From Methanosarcina sp. KYL-1 (GTDB taxonomy: Archaea; Halobacteriota; Methanosarcinia; Methanosarcinales; Methanosarcinaceae), in NCBI RefSeq assembly GCF_024372725.1, contig NZ_VOUA01000019.1, positions 1 to 64,000 on the forward strand: 64,000 nucleotides of DNA, in the 5' to 3' direction. The translations under genes and the position numbers were made by a program. Below, piece after piece: positions 62,629 to 64,000 of this stretch. How positions within the stretch are numbered: position 1 is the stretch's first letter; every line of letters starts with the position of its first letter. Below the pieces are notes generated by a model. The model was not told where the DNA came from. It worked only from the letters and a program-made list of their open reading frames with translations, and did not search any database.

Positions 62629-63150
62629 GACCCTTCCAAATACGGGACTCGATTTAATAATACTTTCCAGAGCAGGGTGAAAGTGTTAACCGGCAAACCG
62701 GGCTTTCTAATTATGTATAATTTCATTTGTAGAAAGGTATTTTCCGAACATATTATGGCTTTGCAATTTCAATTACTAAGAAGGCCATATTTTCCAGCTT
62801 GTATACCAGCTTGAATTATACTAATGACTGTATACTTCACACGATTCGTAGTATTATTTAATTTTTATAAAATTGTTTCGATAACATTAAATACTGTCAA
62901 AACAAAAATACGTATGGATAGGTGAGTGTAGAAACGGAGAACTCCGGGCGTGTCCGGGTTCCTTTCTCAACTATCATCACATCACCCCCGGACACGCCCT
63001 TGCCCTTCAATCTGCACACTTCACCCTGAAATCCCTTTTCTCAATTTCCTTCTTTCAGGTCGTTTTTTTCTTGTCATTCTTTTCTGGTCGTTTTTCTTTT
63101 CTTGCAAGCATTTTCCTTGTGATCGTTTTTCTTCCGTAGAGTTTCCTAAG
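62629..63150. other. Gene-free spacer with a long inverted repeat
   Basis: AT-rich left part, then the 13-bp inverted repeat at 62946-62999 and pyrimidine-rich sequence with TTTTCTGGTCGTTTTTCTTT repeats at 63060-63135. No supported gene. Confidence 0.55.
62946..62999. repeat. 13-bp perfect inverted repeat
   Basis: GGGCGTGTCCGGG (62946-62958) and CCCGGACACGCCC (62987-62999) with a 28-base pyrimidine-rich loop. GC-rich within an AT-rich spacer. It could be a stem of a small RNA, a terminator for the EamA region, or a protein site. Confidence 0.75.
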
Positions 63151-63894
63151 TCAGGCTGCAGGGTTTCGTTTCTTCACCCCAAGCATCCTTACGACCACCA
63201 TGCTGATCTCAAAGAAGATTGTCATGGGGACGGCAACCATTACCTGGCTGAGGACGTCCGGGGGGGTGATTACGGCTCCTGCAACCAGGAAGAGGATGTA
63301 GATGTGCTTTCTGTAGGTCACGAGGGTCTCGTACTTTACAAAGCCGTTTCTTGTGAGGAAGGTGAGCACGATAGGGAGTTCGAAGATCAACCCGAAGAGG
63401 GCTGTGGCTGCGGCTGCAAAGGAGATGAACTTGAAGACCGAATAGGTCGCAGTCACTCCGGAACCGGCTGCATTTAAGTAGAGATATTCCAGGAAGAGGG
63501 GCAGCATTATGAAGTAAGCGTAGGAAGCCCCAAGGGCAAACATGACAAGGGCAGCCGTGCAGAGAAAAACAAACTGGCTGCGCCTGACAACTATCGGGTT
63601 CCGGAGCGAAAAGCGGCGTGAAATTGCCCTGTAGATGTAAAACGTTATAAGGGGCAGGGCCACAAGCAGCCCTATTATGAAGGAGAGCTTGAGCTTTAGC
63701 ATCATTACTTCCAGAGGGGTCACGTACACCAGCTTTGCTCCCTCGGGAAGCAGGTCCTCTTTCATCCTTTCTATCAGGGGACCCGTTAACTGGAAAGAAA
63801 GGGCAATGCCCAGGAAAAGGACCCCTGCAATCAGCGCCAGTTTTTTCCGCAGGGTCAACAGGATTACACTTAAATTCTCAATAGCTTCAGACAT
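63151..63894 (-). CDS. tatC: Sec-independent (Tat) translocase subunit TatC
   Basis: 247 residues with six membrane helices. TatC features: N-terminal LLTLRKKLALIAGVLFLGIA (amphipathic start plus helix 1), VTPLEVMMLKLKLSFIIGLL (the P-loop region before helix 2), LFGLIFELPIVLTFLTRNGF (the conserved F-E-LP motif) and ITPPDVLSQVMVAVPM (the TPPD motif before helix 5). It recognises twin-arginine signal peptides of folded exported proteins. No tatA is inside the window; it may lie beyond the right edge. Confidence 0.93.
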   Translation of the reverse strand: MSEAIENLSVILLTLRKKLALIAGVLFLGIALSFQLTGPLIERMKEDLLPEGAKLVYVTPLEVMMLKLKLSFIIGLLVALPLITFYIYRAISRRFSLRNPIVVRRSQFVFLCTAALVMFALGASYAYFIMLPLFLEYLYLNAAGSGVTATYSVFKFISFAAAATALFGLIFELPIVLTFLTRNGFVKYETLVTYRKHIYILFLVAGAVITPPDVLSQVMVAVPMTIFFEISMVVVRMLGVKKRNPAA

Positions 63895-64000
63895 ATGAAG
63901 TACCTTTCCGGCAGCGTTAACGCAAATTTTTTATCGGATTCGGGCTTTTTCCGGGAACAGCACGGAGCTTTCCGAAAACATCCGGAGGCTTTCCTATGAC
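63895..64000. other. Upstream region of tatC at the window edge
   Basis: 106 bases without a complete feature. Confidence 0.4.

Overview
The window looks like chromosome of a methanogenic euryarchaeon of the Methanosarcina type. The evidence is an archaeal exosome/RNase P/proteasome superoperon, two aIF1A genes, an MtrA-like corrinoid protein, a DNA-binding domain resembling Methanosarcina MC1, a family of CxxC-x17-CxxC zinc proteins, pyruvoyl-dependent arginine decarboxylase, AT-rich TATA-type promoters with strong GGAGGTGA ribosome sites or leaderless starts, and long gene-poor, repeat-rich spacers. I cannot name a species.

Layout. 1-7.7 kb: the end of a large secreted propeller/Ig-like protein, an amino-acid permease fused to two universal-stress domains, a membrane acyltransferase, YwbE and a DUF1254/DUF1214 protein. 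8.6-11.7 kb: two related small secreted proteins (one very Cys-rich) around a methyltransferase, then a stand-alone MtrA homologue. 12.1-15.8 kb: an unusual array of four paralogous small zinc proteins and two aIF1A genes. All four zinc-protein genes carry the same ~115-nt leader, with an A/T hairpin and a CCGC/GCGG hairpin overlapping the ribosome site. 16.4-17.5 kb: a TPR membrane protein, a candidate structured RNA, and a small four-Cys protein with a structured 5' leader.

17.7-27.1 kb (minus strand): the superoperon. In transcription order it is L15e, COG1325, Rpp30, Pop5, a 1.15-kb gene-free gap, PsmA, SBDS, Rrp4, Rrp41, Rrp42, L37Ae, RpoP, Brix, Pcc1. It joins ribosome maturation, RNA decay, tRNA processing and modification, transcription and proteolysis. 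Rrp41 carries a ~250-residue acidic repeat tail.

27.4-36.1 kb: a secreted coiled-coil protein, an MrfA/Hrq1-type helicase with a C-terminal MC1-like domain, a covarying 57-bp palindromic repeat array, a possible 28-aa membrane microprotein, an FAD oxidoreductase, an AAA/DUF234 ATPase and a lipoprotein. 36.3-44.3 kb is a defence and plasticity island: a type I restriction-modification operon (hsdR, hsdM, an extra PD-(D/E)XK-like gene, hsdS), then duplicated hsdS tails, a RHH/RelE toxin-antitoxin pair and a decayed second copy of the toxin end. 44.9-48.3 kb: a CPBP protease, a zinc-ribbon membrane protein, a YgjP-type metalloprotease and a second RelE-type toxin-antitoxin pair. 48.7-53.8 kb: two hydantoinase-A paralogues without HyuB, then arginine decarboxylase. 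54-63.9 kb: two EamA transporters flanking a 1925-aa DUF4011 helicase-nuclease, then TatC at the right edge.

The most promising new material is the zinc-protein/aIF1A array with its shared leader, the palindromic array at 31.4-31.6 kb, the two structured RNA candidates near 17 kb, the helicase-MC1 fusion and the extra nuclease-like gene inside the restriction operon.
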